Below, piece after piece: positions 1 through 10,433 of a DNA stretch of 64,000 bases; positions within the stretch are counted from its first letter, which is position 1; each line of letters opens with the position of its first letter. The notes under the pieces are model-generated. The model was not told the origin of the DNA. It did no database searches and saw nothing but the letters and a program-made list of their open reading frames with translations. Source of the stretch: Strigamia acuminata (taxonomy: Eukaryota; Arthropoda; Chilopoda; Geophilomorpha; Linotaeniidae); the NCBI GenBank assembly GCA_949358305.1, contig OX442314.1:21941060-22005059 (forward strand), in the 5' to 3' direction. Made by a program: the position numbers and the translations under genes.

Positions 1-243
1 GTTTTGAGAAAAAAAGGTTTGAAATGTTAGTCTACTCAGCTTTGTAACCTAAAACTATCATGTGGAATGTATTTCCAAAATAAATTATTTCCTTTCTTTT
101 GTGTTTCCTCTCTTCTACTTACAAGTATGACCCAATAAAGTGTCCTAATTGAGGATTAGCTTGGTTGCCTCAATAGTTTTAAGTTACAAAGCTGAGTTAC
201 AAAGCTGAGTAGACCAATGTTTCAAATCTCTTTTTCTCAAAAC
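1..243. mobile_element. MITE-like element with about 48-bp terminal inverted repeats
   Basis: The first 48 bases (starting gttttgagaaaaa) are the near-perfect reverse complement of bases 196-243 (ending ctttttctcaaaac). The interior is non-coding, and part of the right repeat (gttacaaagctgag) is duplicated once more near 183-196. This is the structure of a short non-autonomous DNA transposon. The left end coincides with the window edge, so a target duplication cannot be checked and the element may be longer. Confidence 0.7.
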
Positions 244-611
244 TTTTCCGTAGGAAGTAATTTTTTTAAGAACAGTTCTAGACTAATTAGATGGTTCTTT
301 ACAACTTTGTAATTGGAAATTTTGCTCTAACCTGATTGGTTTAGAAGTTAGCAAGTGAATGACCTTGAAAATGACCTTTGAGGTCAAATTTGAGGATCCC
401 ATCAGTTTCGCAATAAAAGATTTCCCCAATGAGTTTTTCTTCAGTTTTCTGATATCTCAAGTATTTTGGAAATTATTTGGGGAGGTTCAGACTTTTGGGA
501 CACCCTGTATAGCGGTCACTAATCCTAAAGTGCTCCCAGTTTGATTTGTTAAGGCACTTGAGGCACGGTGAGCGCAAACTGAGCAGCAGACTTTCTTCCC
601 TGCATTAACTG
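244..611. other. Non-coding stretch with a repeat-like tail
   Basis: No gene is supported here. Around 498-512 there is a gggacaccctgtat string of the kind often found at the ends of dispersed insect repeats. That link is from general memory, not from a search. Confidence 0.3.
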
Positions 612-781
612 CAGTCGAAAGTCTTTATAACGAATCGCAAGGAACCCGAAAATTTGATTCATTATATCAAAATTTTTTAACATGGTGTTCTGTGGGCAGT
701 CAACCAAATCAGCCATTTTTAGGTATTCGTTATATCGATAGTTCCTTATATCGCGATTCGTTGTAAAGAGTTTCGACTGTA
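612..781. mobile_element. Pogo/Tigger-like MITE
   Basis: The left end cagtcgaaagtctttataacg (from 612) mirrors the right end cgttgtaaagagtttcgactg (to 779), giving imperfect inverted repeats of about 28 bp. A TA follows the right end. CAGT-starting inverted repeats followed by a TATAACG-type stretch and a TA target are typical of the pogo/Tigger branch of Tc1/mariner. The interior is only about 110 bp and non-coding. Confidence 0.6.
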
Positions 782-1056
782 TTCTGAAGCCTGAAAACAT
801 TTGAGGCGATAAAAACAATTCAGGCGCCTATGCATCTATCTAATTTTGAATTTCTAAAAATCTAGGCGCCAGGCAAGAATTTTTAGGCGCCATGGCGACC
901 GGTGTTTGTCGACCTCTGGGCAATGTAATGAATCGAGTTTGTTGCGGCACTTCCTGTTGCCTGTCCTTTTATCCCAGTGGTCCAAGAACCACTTCCGGGG
1001 CTGCAGCTCCGCCTAGAGGTTAGAAACTCAAGGGCCATCATATTGATGATGATGGG
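782..1056. other. Spacer left of the LTR retrotransposon
   Basis: No coding signal is seen. The last five bases (ATGGG, 1052-1056) are the left copy of the target duplication of the retrotransposon; the right copy lies at 6910-6914. If lipase copy A is a real gene, this stretch could be part of one of its introns. Confidence 0.4.
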
Positions 1057-1251
1057 TGTTAAGTTCTAACATAAATACTCCAGACTTGTCTCAACTGGAC
1101 ACAAACACACATGTTTATTCACTCGGCTAAAGCTCATACATTCTGGAATCCACACAATATCACCATGGTAATCCTTGAAACAATTAGTAACAATTCATGT
1201 GTCTCGTGGCATTATTGAATGCTTAATTGGAAATACATAGCAAATACAACA
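1057..1251 (-). repeat. 3' LTR of the retrotransposon
   Basis: 195-bp terminal repeat, seemingly identical to 6715-6909. In element orientation it is the downstream copy and is preceded by a purine-rich tract at about 1252-1263. Confidence 0.95.
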
Positions 1252-1263
1252 TACCTCCCCTAG
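1252..1263 (-). promoter_or_regulatory. Polypurine tract (plus-strand primer)
   Basis: On the minus strand the bases next to the 3' LTR read ctaggggaggta. This is a purine run directly at the LTR border, as expected for second-strand priming in LTR elements. Confidence 0.7.
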
Positions 1264-1469
1264 TTCCAATTACAATTCAATCCAAGAAACGACCGAGTCA
1301 CAATATTATCTCTCAAAACTTAATTCGATTAATTTTCAAACAAATATAATTTACCAACTAAAACAGGTCGCAATTTCCCTCGCGACTTTTACACAAATCA
1401 ATTTAAAACTTGTATTTCACAATAAACTCTTTAAATTTTAATCCCACTTTTCTTTTTTCTTTCTCCACT
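1264..1469. other. 3' untranslated part of the retrotransposon
   Basis: About 200 bp between the end of the shifted pol tail and the polypurine tract. It is A+T-rich and no gene is seen in it. Confidence 0.6.
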
Positions 1470-1994
1470 TTATTCTTTCTCCCGACTTTGCATCATCCTT
1501 CTAAATGACGCTTCCGCACCCGTATCATCAACTTCTGGACTCTGTTCTGGTTCTGGAGAAATTGGCGTCGTTATCGTCATGTCAGCCACCCTCAATCCTC
1601 GTTTTGCGGTACGCTTGCTCAGCGACTGTTGTTTGTAGGTGACCGGGATCAGATCTTCTTCGCCGCCATTCTCCTCCCCCGATGAAGAGTCTCTGTAATT
1701 AGGGGCAAGATTACGAGTCGCCCTAGTAGTACGTGTCGTCACAGGTGTTGTCTGATCCAATGCTTGTAGGATGTTCCCAACAAACTGCAGCCTTGGTAAA
1801 TCCGGTCGTGCCCCACTCGTTCCAGCCACTGGTGTAGGCCGCGAACCTCCCGCATTCTCTTCCTGCGCACGAGGGGCCACTTCCGGCGCCGGTGTCAGTA
1901 CGTGAGCCGGCAACACTGCCCTAAAAGGTGGTGTCAGTATCACAGGTGCCCCCGCCACAGGTGCCGCCTCCACTGCTGGCACAGGCTGTAAAAA
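1470..1994 (-). pseudogene. Pol C-terminal tail, out of frame with the main polyprotein
   Basis: A frame shifted relative to the polyprotein stays open to 1470. Its first part is proline/valine-rich like the end of the polyprotein frame. Its later part has a TRTTRATRNLAPNY stretch and an acidic EENGGEED patch of the kind found at the ends of Ty3/gypsy Pol proteins. The two frames overlap between about 1921 and 2039, and composition switches near an A5 run (plus strand 1990-1994). The simplest reading is a one-base indel in this copy that cuts off the Pol tail. A sequencing error in the homopolymer is possible. The integrase core is not affected. Confidence 0.6.
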
Positions 1995-4900
1995 CTGGAG
2001 GTAAAATTGGGGGCTGCACTGGAGGCACTGGCAACACAATTCCCGGGAGCACTGGTATCAGTTTCGGTTTAGCTGGTGCACCCAATGTGTACGCTCTCGC
2101 ATCAGTTGTAACCATCTCGGGCTCCACTTGCTTGTGTTCACTGGGTAGAGGCAACGGCTCGCCTATCAATTCTCCTGTGACGATCTCATCCCTGCGTAAT
2201 AGATGATTAACATGTCTCGTTACCACTTTCCCGGCGGTGACGTCTCGTAAAGTGTACAACAAACTGCCCTTTTTCTGCATAACTACCGCTGGTAACCAAG
2301 GTGGTTTGGTATCTGGGAATGACTTATACCACACTCGATCATTCGGTCTAAACACTCTGCAAAGAGAATCGCGCTCGCCACCGGTCACCAATGCACGGGG
2401 TCTGACAAGATCTAAGTAAGTAAATAGCTGCCTGCCGAGAAAGCTCATTGCGGGTGATTCATTGTCGCGACCCTTGAAAGCAGTGTGCTGAAAAAGCATT
2501 AATCGCAGCAGCCTCATCTCCAAATCCCCTTTTGTGAATTTCAACAGCCTCTCCTTGACCCAACGCACGGCCCTCTCAGCTAACCCATTACTTTGTGCGT
2601 GCCAGGGAGGCGAAAACATATGTTCAATCCCGTTTCTTGATGTAAACTCGGCAAATTCTGCCGATTTAAATTGGGTTCCGTTGTCGCTTACTAGCAGGTG
2701 GGGAATACCAAACGTGCTGAAAATATGTCTTAGCGCGTGGATGGTGGTGGCAGAAGTGGCCTTCCGCAGGGCCCTGGCTTCAATCCATCCGGAATGGGCA
2801 TCGACTAGCACCAAAACCATGAAGTTCTGTATAGGGCCTGCGAAGTCAATGTGTACTCTAACCCATGGTTCCTCGGCACGAGGCCAAGAAACCGGAGGTG
2901 CATGGGGTGGGAGGGACCTGTTCTGCGCGCATAAATTACATTTTTGGACAAAATCCACAATCCGGGCCGTGATTCCAGGCCACCACACCACACTCCGGGC
3001 TCGTTTCTTCATTGAAACGATCCCGGGGTGGCCCTCATGCAGTAATTTTAACATGCGATCTTGCAACCCCCCGGGAATCACGACTCGATCGCCCCACAGC
3101 AGGACCCCCGCCGTCAAACTTAACTCATCAAACTTTATCAAATAGTCTTTCAGCACAGGGACCCCAACAAGCAGGCGCCCAGAGCCGGAAAGAACCGCAG
3201 CCACCACCACCTTAAGTACGGCGTCCGTTGCCGTGGCCGCTGCCACATCCTTTGCGGTCAGCAAGTTCTCTTTGGCCAACTCAATCAAGAATGTCGGCCA
3301 CTCTTCCTCGTCTCTCGGTACATCACCTATCGGAAAACGACTCAAAACATCCGCGTTAGTATTAAACTCTCCCTTCCTATAGCGGAGCTCGTAGTCGTAT
3401 GCGGACAAAATTAGAGCCCACCGGAGCATCCTGGGGCTGACCACAACTGGAATTGGTCGGTCGGATCCCAGGATGCCCAAGAGTGGCTTGTGATCTGTGT
3501 AAATCACGAAATGACGTCCAAGGAGGTAAATATGAAACTTTTTGATTGCGAAAATTATCGCCAACCCCTCCTTGTCAATATGGGCGTAGTTTAATTCCGC
3601 CCGGCTAAGGGAGCGAGAGGCATAAGCCACTGGAAACTCCCTATCCGTGTCATCCGAGTGGGCCAGTACTGCGCCAACTCCGTAAGGAGAAGCGTCCGTT
3701 GCAACCACCAACGGGCGATGCAAGTCGTAATAAGTCAGCACTGGCGCCGCCGTCAACGCTCGCTTGATGCACTCGAAAGCGCGCTGGCGGCGGTCAGTCC
3801 ATGTCCACTCGGTCTGGGCGCATAACAACTCGTAAAGAGGCGCAGCTTTTTCGGCCAATCGCTGTATAAATACTGAGTAGAACGCAACAATTCCAAGGAA
3901 AGTGCGTAGTTGTTTCACGTCAGTTGGTGGCGGGATCGCGGTCACTGCCTCTACTTTTGACACCATTGGTTCAATGCCCCTTGAACTGATCTGAAAGCCC
4001 AAAAAGGTTAAAGCTTCTTTACAGAACAAACACTTTTCCCTCGCCAACCGTAAACCCTTATTGGATAAGCGAGCGAAAATAAGACCCAACACCTCAAAAT
4101 GCTCTTGTAAAGTCCAGGTAGCCACCAGAATATCGTCCAAATAGACGAATATTCTGGGGACCCCATCCAACACGGTGATGATGATCCGCTGGAAAACTCC
4201 AGCGGACGGCATCGTCCCAAACGGTAACCGCGTCACGGCCATAAGACCTTTCGGCGTATTAACCGCCGCAATGACCGCCGACCGCTGGGATAATGGGACC
4301 TGGAAGTAGGCCTGGCGCAGGTCAAGGGTGCTGAAAATTTTTGCACGACCTATGGATGCCAACAACTCGGCAATCTTTGGTAGGGGGTAGGGGTCCGGCT
4401 GCAAACTGCTGTTCACGGTCGACCTATAGTCGCCGCAAAGCCGAACCCCCCCATCTTTTTTAGCCACAGTGACCAGTGGGGTCCCCCAAGCTGAAAACGG
4501 AATTGGTTGAAAAACCCCCTGGCCCACCAAACGATCTATCTCACGGTCGACTGCCCCCCGGAGCGGCAACGGGATCGGTCTAGGGCGATAGAATTTAGGG
4601 ACGGCGTCTTTTTTTAATACCAACTCTATAGGCTCGCCCTTGTATGTGCCTAATTCCTCCCCAAAAACGTGCTCGAACTTTGCCAATAATTGGGCCAATA
4701 AAACCTCCGTTGACACGGGTGGCACATGAGGCGTTGACGTCTCCACTTGACCCACCGACCGCTGACCGGCGTCTTTAAATGCACCCGGCCACTGTCCTCC
4801 TCCGCTCCGGGCTGCAGTCAAATCTAAACTCGGGCCACCTGAAATCAAAGCAGATGAAATGTTAAACCATCCAAATTTTTCAACTATGTCTCTGCCTATC

Positions 4901-6693
4901 AAACTCGGACCGCTCCTATCAACAACCACAAAATCGATTATTTCAGTCATCCCACCGACCGTTGTCGTGAGAGCAACTCGTCCCAAGGTCCTAATAGGAT
5001 GTTTCTGGTAAGCAAAAAGTTTCAACCCGGTCGGTTTAATTTCCCGCCTTAACAATAAGCCTTTTGCCAATAAAATATCGCAATCCTTTGCATTCAGCAC
5101 TGACAGCTCGCTCCCCGTATCCAACCACAAATTAAAATTTAATAAGTTCAAAGTCACGCGCACTATCAGTGGTGGCGAACGCGACCTCGCAGCTGCCAAT
5201 TGGAACAATGCAAAGTCCTCATCTTGCTCCTGGATGACATTAATTGGCACATTGCGCTGTTTCCACTTATCCTCTGACTCCGCGCCACAATACCCAAGAT
5301 CAGTGTCCAACGGGAAAGTCGGGGGAAGTGAGGCGGTCAAAACTTGATTATCGCTTTTCTTCCTCCAATCGGCCACCGGGCGGGTCCCCGCTGCTTGTTG
5401 TTGAGTGGTTATGGGTGCCAAAGGTTCGTAGGGACAATCCCTAACAAAGTGCGGACCTCCGCAGCGAAAGCATTGGACTGGCCTGCCGTCCCTAGTTACC
5501 GGTGGGCCGGCCTGTCCTCTCGCAGATCCTTGACGCCCGCGCCAAGGTCGCTGTGAAGATCCCCTTGTCTGAACGCTCGGCCCCGCACCTGCCGTACCGG
5601 GGAACGCCTGCTGGAAAGCTCTCCCACGTCCCCTCCATCCACCACGTCCTCTCCCAGTAGACACTTGCATTACTGCTGAAGTCGTGGCGCCTTTATCTAC
5701 CTCTGTAAGCGGCAAAGGCTCCTCAGTTCCGACCATAGCGACGTGCGCCATTTCGTGCGCCACCGCTCGTTTTGTCGCCGCATCCACTGTCATCGGCATG
5801 TTCAAGAGGATTTCCCTCACCAAAAACGAATTTCCTACGCCTCGGACTAACTGGTCTACGATGGCATTGTCCGATTCGGTCTTCGTCGCAAAACCACACT
5901 TTTCGGACATGATCCTCAACGTGGCGATGTATTTTTCCACGGTTTCACCTTCTAATCGCTTCCTTGCTCCAAATTTTTGTTTGGCCATATAAGGTGTGTT
6001 GATGGAGTCATAAAAAGTGTCCACAACACCCAAAATCTCTGTCAAATCCATTTTAGTCACCTCCTTTGGGTGGGTCCATCGTTTAATTTTCTCGTACATG
6101 GGGATGCCGATGACTGTTAACAACAATGGCACCTGCTTTGGCGCTAACACATCATTCAAAATTACGAATTGGGCGAAGGTCTCCCGCCAGCTCTTCCACT
6201 CGTTCAGGCTCGACCCTGTAAACGGCGGGATGCTTCCCAACGTCACTTGTGCCATTATTTCTGGCTGATTAGTCCACTCACTCAAATAGGCCTCAATACG
6301 ATTGACGAAAATCGACAACGTCTCTAACTCGATTCGCCCACTGGATCCGAATCTCACGTCGTTAATTCCTTCAAAAACCTCGGTAAAATCAAACGTAAAC
6401 GGCGACGACTCACGGTCGCTCCTCGATCCGCTCAGCTCAACACAAATCGAACCCGACGTGGGCAACACTCTCAGATTCCCCGTCAAAACGCCATTTCGAT
6501 GTCGCACGTCGTCAATGCAAACATAAAACGTCTCATTAAAAGGTAAACACGACCAAAACTCACGGTTGCGCCTCTCTGTTTCGCCACACGCGAAATTCGA
6601 AATCGACACGAACGACCTCGCCAAAACACACGCCAACCAGCACAGAAAAATTGTCCACACCAAATCACGTACGCAATCGACTTTGGTCTTCAT
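1921..6693 (-). CDS. Gag-Pol polyprotein of the Ty3/gypsy element
   Basis: A single 1590-codon frame. Visible parts in order: a gag-like region with IPPFTG and EWKSWRE motifs (about 150-330); an arginine/glycine-rich stretch; a zinc knuckle CFRCGGPHFVRDC (about 410); an aspartic protease site LDTGSE (about 527); reverse transcriptase with a YLDD active site (about 850); RNase H starting ATDASPYGVGAV (about 1010); integrase with an HHCC zinc-binding region ending CNLC and a D-D-E core including SDNGTQF (about 1200-1330). Gag and Pol are fused without a frameshift, so the Gag:Pol ratio must be set some other way. The first ATG lies only 21 nt after the 5' LTR and opens a hydrophobic segment (LVWTIFLCWLACVLA), which is unusual for Gag. 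An alternative start is the methionine at residue about 148, just before the gag-like motif. The frame ends in a proline/glycine-rich stretch that looks frameshifted. Confidence 0.92.
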   Translation of the reverse strand: MKTKVDCVRDLVWTIFLCWLACVLARSFVSISNFACGETERRNREFWSCLPFNETFYVCIDDVRHRNGVLTGNLRVLPTSGSICVELSGSRSDRESSPFTFDFTEVFEGINDVRFGSSGRIELETLSIFVNRIEAYLSEWTNQPEIMAQVTLGSIPPFTGSSLNEWKSWRETFAQFVILNDVLAPKQVPLLLTVIGIPMYEKIKRWTHPKEVTKMDLTEILGVVDTFYDSINTPYMAKQKFGARKRLEGETVEKYIATLRIMSEKCGFATKTESDNAIVDQLVRGVGNSFLVREILLNMPMTVDAATKRAVAHEMAHVAMVGTEEPLPLTEVDKGATTSAVMQVSTGRGRGGWRGRGRAFQQAFPGTAGAGPSVQTRGSSQRPWRGRQGSARGQAGPPVTRDGRPVQCFRCGGPHFVRDCPYEPLAPITTQQQAAGTRPVADWRKKSDNQVLTASLPPTFPLDTDLGYCGAESEDKWKQRNVPINVIQEQDEDFALFQLAAARSRSPPLIVRVTLNLLNFNLWLDTGSELSVLNAKDCDILLAKGLLLRREIKPTGLKLFAYQKHPIRTLGRVALTTTVGGMTEIIDFVVVDRSGPSLIGRDIVEKFGWFNISSALISGGPSLDLTAARSGGGQWPGAFKDAGQRSVGQVETSTPHVPPVSTEVLLAQLLAKFEHVFGEELGTYKGEPIELVLKKDAVPKFYRPRPIPLPLRGAVDREIDRLVGQGVFQPIPFSAWGTPLVTVAKKDGGVRLCGDYRSTVNSSLQPDPYPLPKIAELLASIGRAKIFSTLDLRQAYFQVPLSQRSAVIAAVNTPKGLMAVTRLPFGTMPSAGVFQRIIITVLDGVPRIFVYLDDILVATWTLQEHFEVLGLIFARLSNKGLRLAREKCLFCKEALTFLGFQISSRGIEPMVSKVEAVTAIPPPTDVKQLRTFLGIVAFYSVFIQRLAEKAAPLYELLCAQTEWTWTDRRQRAFECIKRALTAAPVLTYYDLHRPLVVATDASPYGVGAVLAHSDDTDREFPVAYASRSLSRAELNYAHIDKEGLAIIFAIKKFHIYLLGRHFVIYTDHKPLLGILGSDRPIPVVVSPRMLRWALILSAYDYELRYRKGEFNTNADVLSRFPIGDVPRDEEEWPTFLIELAKENLLTAKDVAAATATDAVLKVVVAAVLSGSGRLLVGVPVLKDYLIKFDELSLTAGVLLWGDRVVIPGGLQDRMLKLLHEGHPGIVSMKKRARSVVWWPGITARIVDFVQKCNLCAQNRSLPPHAPPVSWPRAEEPWVRVHIDFAGPIQNFMVLVLVDAHSGWIEARALRKATSATTIHALRHIFSTFGIPHLLVSDNGTQFKSAEFAEFTSRNGIEHMFSPPWHAQSNGLAERAVRWVKERLLKFTKGDLEMRLLRLMLFQHTAFKGRDNESPAMSFLGRQLFTYLDLVRPRALVTGGERDSLCRVFRPNDRVWYKSFPDTKPPWLPAVVMQKKGSLLYTLRDVTAGKVVTRHVNHLLRRDEIVTGELIGEPLPLPSEHKQVEPEMVTTDARAYTLGAPAKPKLIPVLPGIVLPVPPVQPPILPPVFTACASSGGGTCGGGTCDTDTTF

Positions 6694-6714
6694 TCAAAAC
6701 ATCGTGGATACCAC
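6694..6714 (-). promoter_or_regulatory. Putative tRNA primer-binding site
   Basis: One base after the 5' LTR the minus strand reads TGGTATCCACGATG, and TGG is the usual start of a primer-binding site. I could not assign the tRNA. The site takes up the whole 21-nt gap between the LTR and the first ATG of the polyprotein. Confidence 0.5.
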
Positions 6715-6909
6715 TGTTAAGTTCTAACATAAATACTCCAGACTTGTCTCAACTGGACACAAACACACATGTTTATTCACTCGGCTAAAGCTCATACATT
6801 CTGGAATCCACACAATATCACCATGGTAATCCTTGAAACAATTAGTAACAATTCATGTGTCTCGTGGCATTATTGAATGCTTAATTGGAAATACATAGCA
6901 AATACAACA
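6715..6909 (-). repeat. 5' LTR of the retrotransposon
   Basis: 195-bp terminal repeat, apparently identical to 1057-1251. The right-hand target-site copy ATGGG follows at 6910-6914. In element orientation this LTR holds the promoter. Confidence 0.95.
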
Positions 6910-7069
6910 ATGGGACAGTGACCCGCAGTGACCACTGTCACACTTTCACTAAACCCAAAATCCCAAAGTCTACAAAATAAAAGTTGGCTCCACTGCATAT
7001 TCTATTTTATGAAGTAAAATCAAGTCTTTTCTTGAAACCTTTAAAATTGATTCCAAGTATTACTTCTAG

Positions 7070-7609
7070 CCTAGAATACCATTGTATGTCTCCCACTGTT
7101 CAGCTGGCACATCATTAAAAACGTTGTCACACTACCTTCAGGTAAAAAACAATATAATAATTGTAATTTGTTTGCTTGTTTACTATTTACATCTCTTTTC
7201 TTTTTTAACTTAAGATTCATACAACCCATAATTTTTCCAATTACGACTATGAATCTTCTAAAATTAATATACAACATTACAAGAGCGTAATATAAATATA
7301 ATTTTTTAAAAAAAATTTGATTCACATTATATAAAATCTATATTGCAGCCTTCTCCGCCGTTATATGATCTCCGAAAAATATCTGCTCCTGTTGCCTTAT
7401 TCTGGTCTGAAGGCGATTTTTTCACAGACAGCCGCGACGTGGCGCGACTCGCACATCAACTACCAAATGTTGTTTTAAATTATAAAATTCCATTCAAAAA
7501 TTTCTCACACGCTGATTTTATGTGGGCAGTGAATGCCAGCGAATTATTATATAACAAAATTATTGAAACTATGGATTTCTTTCAAATACCTCTGAACGAT
7601 AGACCTTGA
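7070..7609 (+). CDS. Acid lipase copy A, 3' part only (three exons)
   Basis: Three exons match exons 6-8 of the complete lipases downstream: about 7070-7141 (PRIPLYVSH...), 7215-7286 (NFSNYDYES) and 7349-7609, with GT-AG introns at the same phases. The last exon keeps the catalytic Asp (SEGDFF) and His (NFSHADF). The conserved YDYG of the sister copies reads YDYE. Exons 1-5, including the catalytic serine, are absent from 6.9 kb and from 1-1056. Either this is a truncated duplicate, or the 5' exons lie left of the window and the retrotransposon sits in the intron before exon 6. The 6910-7069 sequence partly resembles that intron in the sister genes. An AATAAA lies about 15 nt after the stop. 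Confidence 0.75.
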
Positions 7610-8388
<779 letters not shown>

Positions 8389-9413
8389 TCAGAATGTTAA
8401 CCTAAATTTAGCAAATCTAGCTACAATGGTGATTAGTTCGTGATAGCATGTGTTGACTTGGCCGGCAAACTCATCACCTCCAGCCAACACTTGGATACCT
8501 TCGACAAAAGCACTAGTTACTGGCACCCACTTAGACTTAAAAATATTTTTAAGTAGTTTGATGTATTTTTTAAAGCTTGGAAATACGACATCAAAAATGT
8601 AATTTTTGACTTGATCGTATTGAGCTTCGATTTTTTCACAATTCTTTTTATATTCAGAACAGAAAGTATCGTAAAGTGTTTCTAAAAATAATAATAATAA
8701 TAATTCAGTAAATATTATATTCACACAAAAATCAACTTGCTCAATACGCTGACGCTTAAAGTATCGAAATACGTCTTCAATTTTCTTAATAATATTTCTC
8801 CATCTACTGCTATGGTATTGCAGACCTTATCATCATTCCAACCATTGAAAACAATCGCATGATCAATTATGGATTTGTAGTTAAGAAGATTATTTGATGA
8901 TAATTTTTTTGCGTCTAGCTGTGTAATAAATGTTGTATTTTTTATTTTCAGTGCAAGTTAAGAGAATTAATCCAATTTTTTAGTTACGTTATTTATGATG
9001 TTTTGACAGACTTTGGCCAGTGGTATTTCGAATTTATCCAATCTGCAATCTTTAGAATCCTAAAACAAATATTAAAAATCATAATAGAACACTATAATAG
9101 ATTTCAATAAAATACATACTCCAAATATTACTGCTTTTGCACAGCCAGCGTAGATTGCATGGTACTATACGTAGAAATAAATAAATAAATTTAACAGTTA
9201 TGTGTAAAATTACACATCTTTTGTAATTTTACACTTCTGTTGTCACTGATGAATAGTCGATGCCTTTATCCGAAAAGTTGTACATTTCGGTAACTACATC
9301 GCACTTAAAATATATAAAAGAAAATAAAAAAATGAGCTATTTTTATTAAAGCAGAATGAATTCTGAGTTTGCAGACTGTAAACAAGATCAACGACAAGAA
9401 GTAAAATCTTCAT
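8389..9413 (-). pseudogene. Second copy of a small secreted-protein gene, probably broken
   Basis: It is a paralogue of the gene at 10434-11581 with the same exon plan. On the minus strand: signal-peptide exon from 9413 (MKILLLVVDLVYS), 9303-9235, 9164-9120 (15 codons, AGCAKAVIFG), 9059-8988 (24 codons, DSKDCRLDKF), 8918-8754 and 8681-8389. Exon 5 is 165 nt, against 178 nt in the intact paralogue. The 13-nt shortfall leaves the last intron out of phase, and similarity jumps frames within this exon. The first exon also lacks an obvious GT donor. Together these suggest a decayed copy, although a lineage-specific splice change cannot be excluded. No function is recognised. Confidence 0.6.
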
Positions 9414-10433
9414 GGTTATAGTTCTGAGTCTTTCACGTCAAAATTGATGTTTTCGTACAAATGAGTAGAAAAATTATTCGTGATCCTAAAACCCAAATAT
9501 TTTTTTAGAATAAATTTAAGGGATTTAACAGTTGTTGACGAACATCCGTGGCAAATTCTACATCTCCATTATCAGTCGGTCTAGTACGCACACAATCCGT
9601 GCTTTTGCGGAAACGCACACCAACTTCCTTTCACACCATGTAACTTATATGCAATATATTTATTGTTTGTAAAACTCCACTTCAGGCTGGTATACCGACT
9701 GGCATTCTTGCATACAGCGAAACACTTGCAACTGACGACCACGATACGAGCTTCTAACGTGGTATTTTAATTTTTGTCATCGGTTGGAACAATAAAGTTT
9801 AAAACAGAATGGATTTTGAGTAACAATAACAAACAGTGGATCTGGGCTCAGAGGTGAATGTTATTGGCAAGTAGAAAAAGTGGTTTAATTATAAAATACA
9901 ATGCCGCCATTTGTCGTTTTTGCAGAGCAAATAATTATAATAATAATAAAAAGCATGCGATAAATGTAAAATAGATGCAGGTTTCGCCGCAATACTTTTT
10001 TGTCAATTCGGGGACAATTTCTACTTTCGGCTCCTCTGCACAACGCATTATGAAAGTTTGAAAAAAAATCAAATGCCGCGTGTTCAAATTGCCAAATTTA
10101 AGTGTCGCTTGTTAATTTTAACCTTACCTAATGGCCGCTTCTTGACTATGCAATTTTTACATCTGCATCCATCAATTCGAATAACAGTGAAAGACACATT
10201 AAATTGGCGTCCTTATCATCTTTTGGAACAAATATAGTTTGAATTAAAATAAATCAAATTTATTTTTATTGACAAAATTAAAGCAATCTAATAATCTAAC
10301 AATTTATTATGTGTGGACTGGAGAGAGACTGAATTTCCAACCTAAATGAATACAATAATAATTTCTTTTGGAAAGTAACTTTTATTTTATAATTTTTAAT
10401 TGTACAATTATTACATTTTAGTACTTCAACTCC
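9414..10433. other. Spacer between the two secreted-protein paralogues
   Basis: It contains the promoter of the 3' copy and about 1 kb of A+T-rich sequence. A short minus-strand open stretch near 9505-9590 faintly resembles the end of this gene family, but it is too weak to call. Confidence 0.35.

Larger units (their letters stand above)
1057..6909 (-). mobile_element. Complete Ty3/gypsy-type LTR retrotransposon
   Basis: The element is 5853 bp, bounded by two 195-bp LTRs (1057-1251 and 6715-6909) that begin TGTT and end ACA in both orientations. It is flanked by the 5-bp direct repeat ATGGG. Read side by side, the LTRs appear identical, which points to a recent insertion. A single long minus-strand frame carries a gag-like region, zinc knuckle, protease, reverse transcriptase, RNase H and integrase in that order, which is the Ty3/gypsy order. 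No env-like frame is present. A plus-strand-primer-like purine tract (AGGGGAGG) abuts the 3' LTR. The insertion sits upstream of, or in an intron of, a lipase 3' fragment. Confidence 0.95.

Noticed and set aside
2534-3145. 203-codon plus-strand frame and other long plus-strand frames in 1.9-6.5 kb
   Set aside because: Antisense shadows of the GC-richer Gag-Pol gene; no protein-like motifs.
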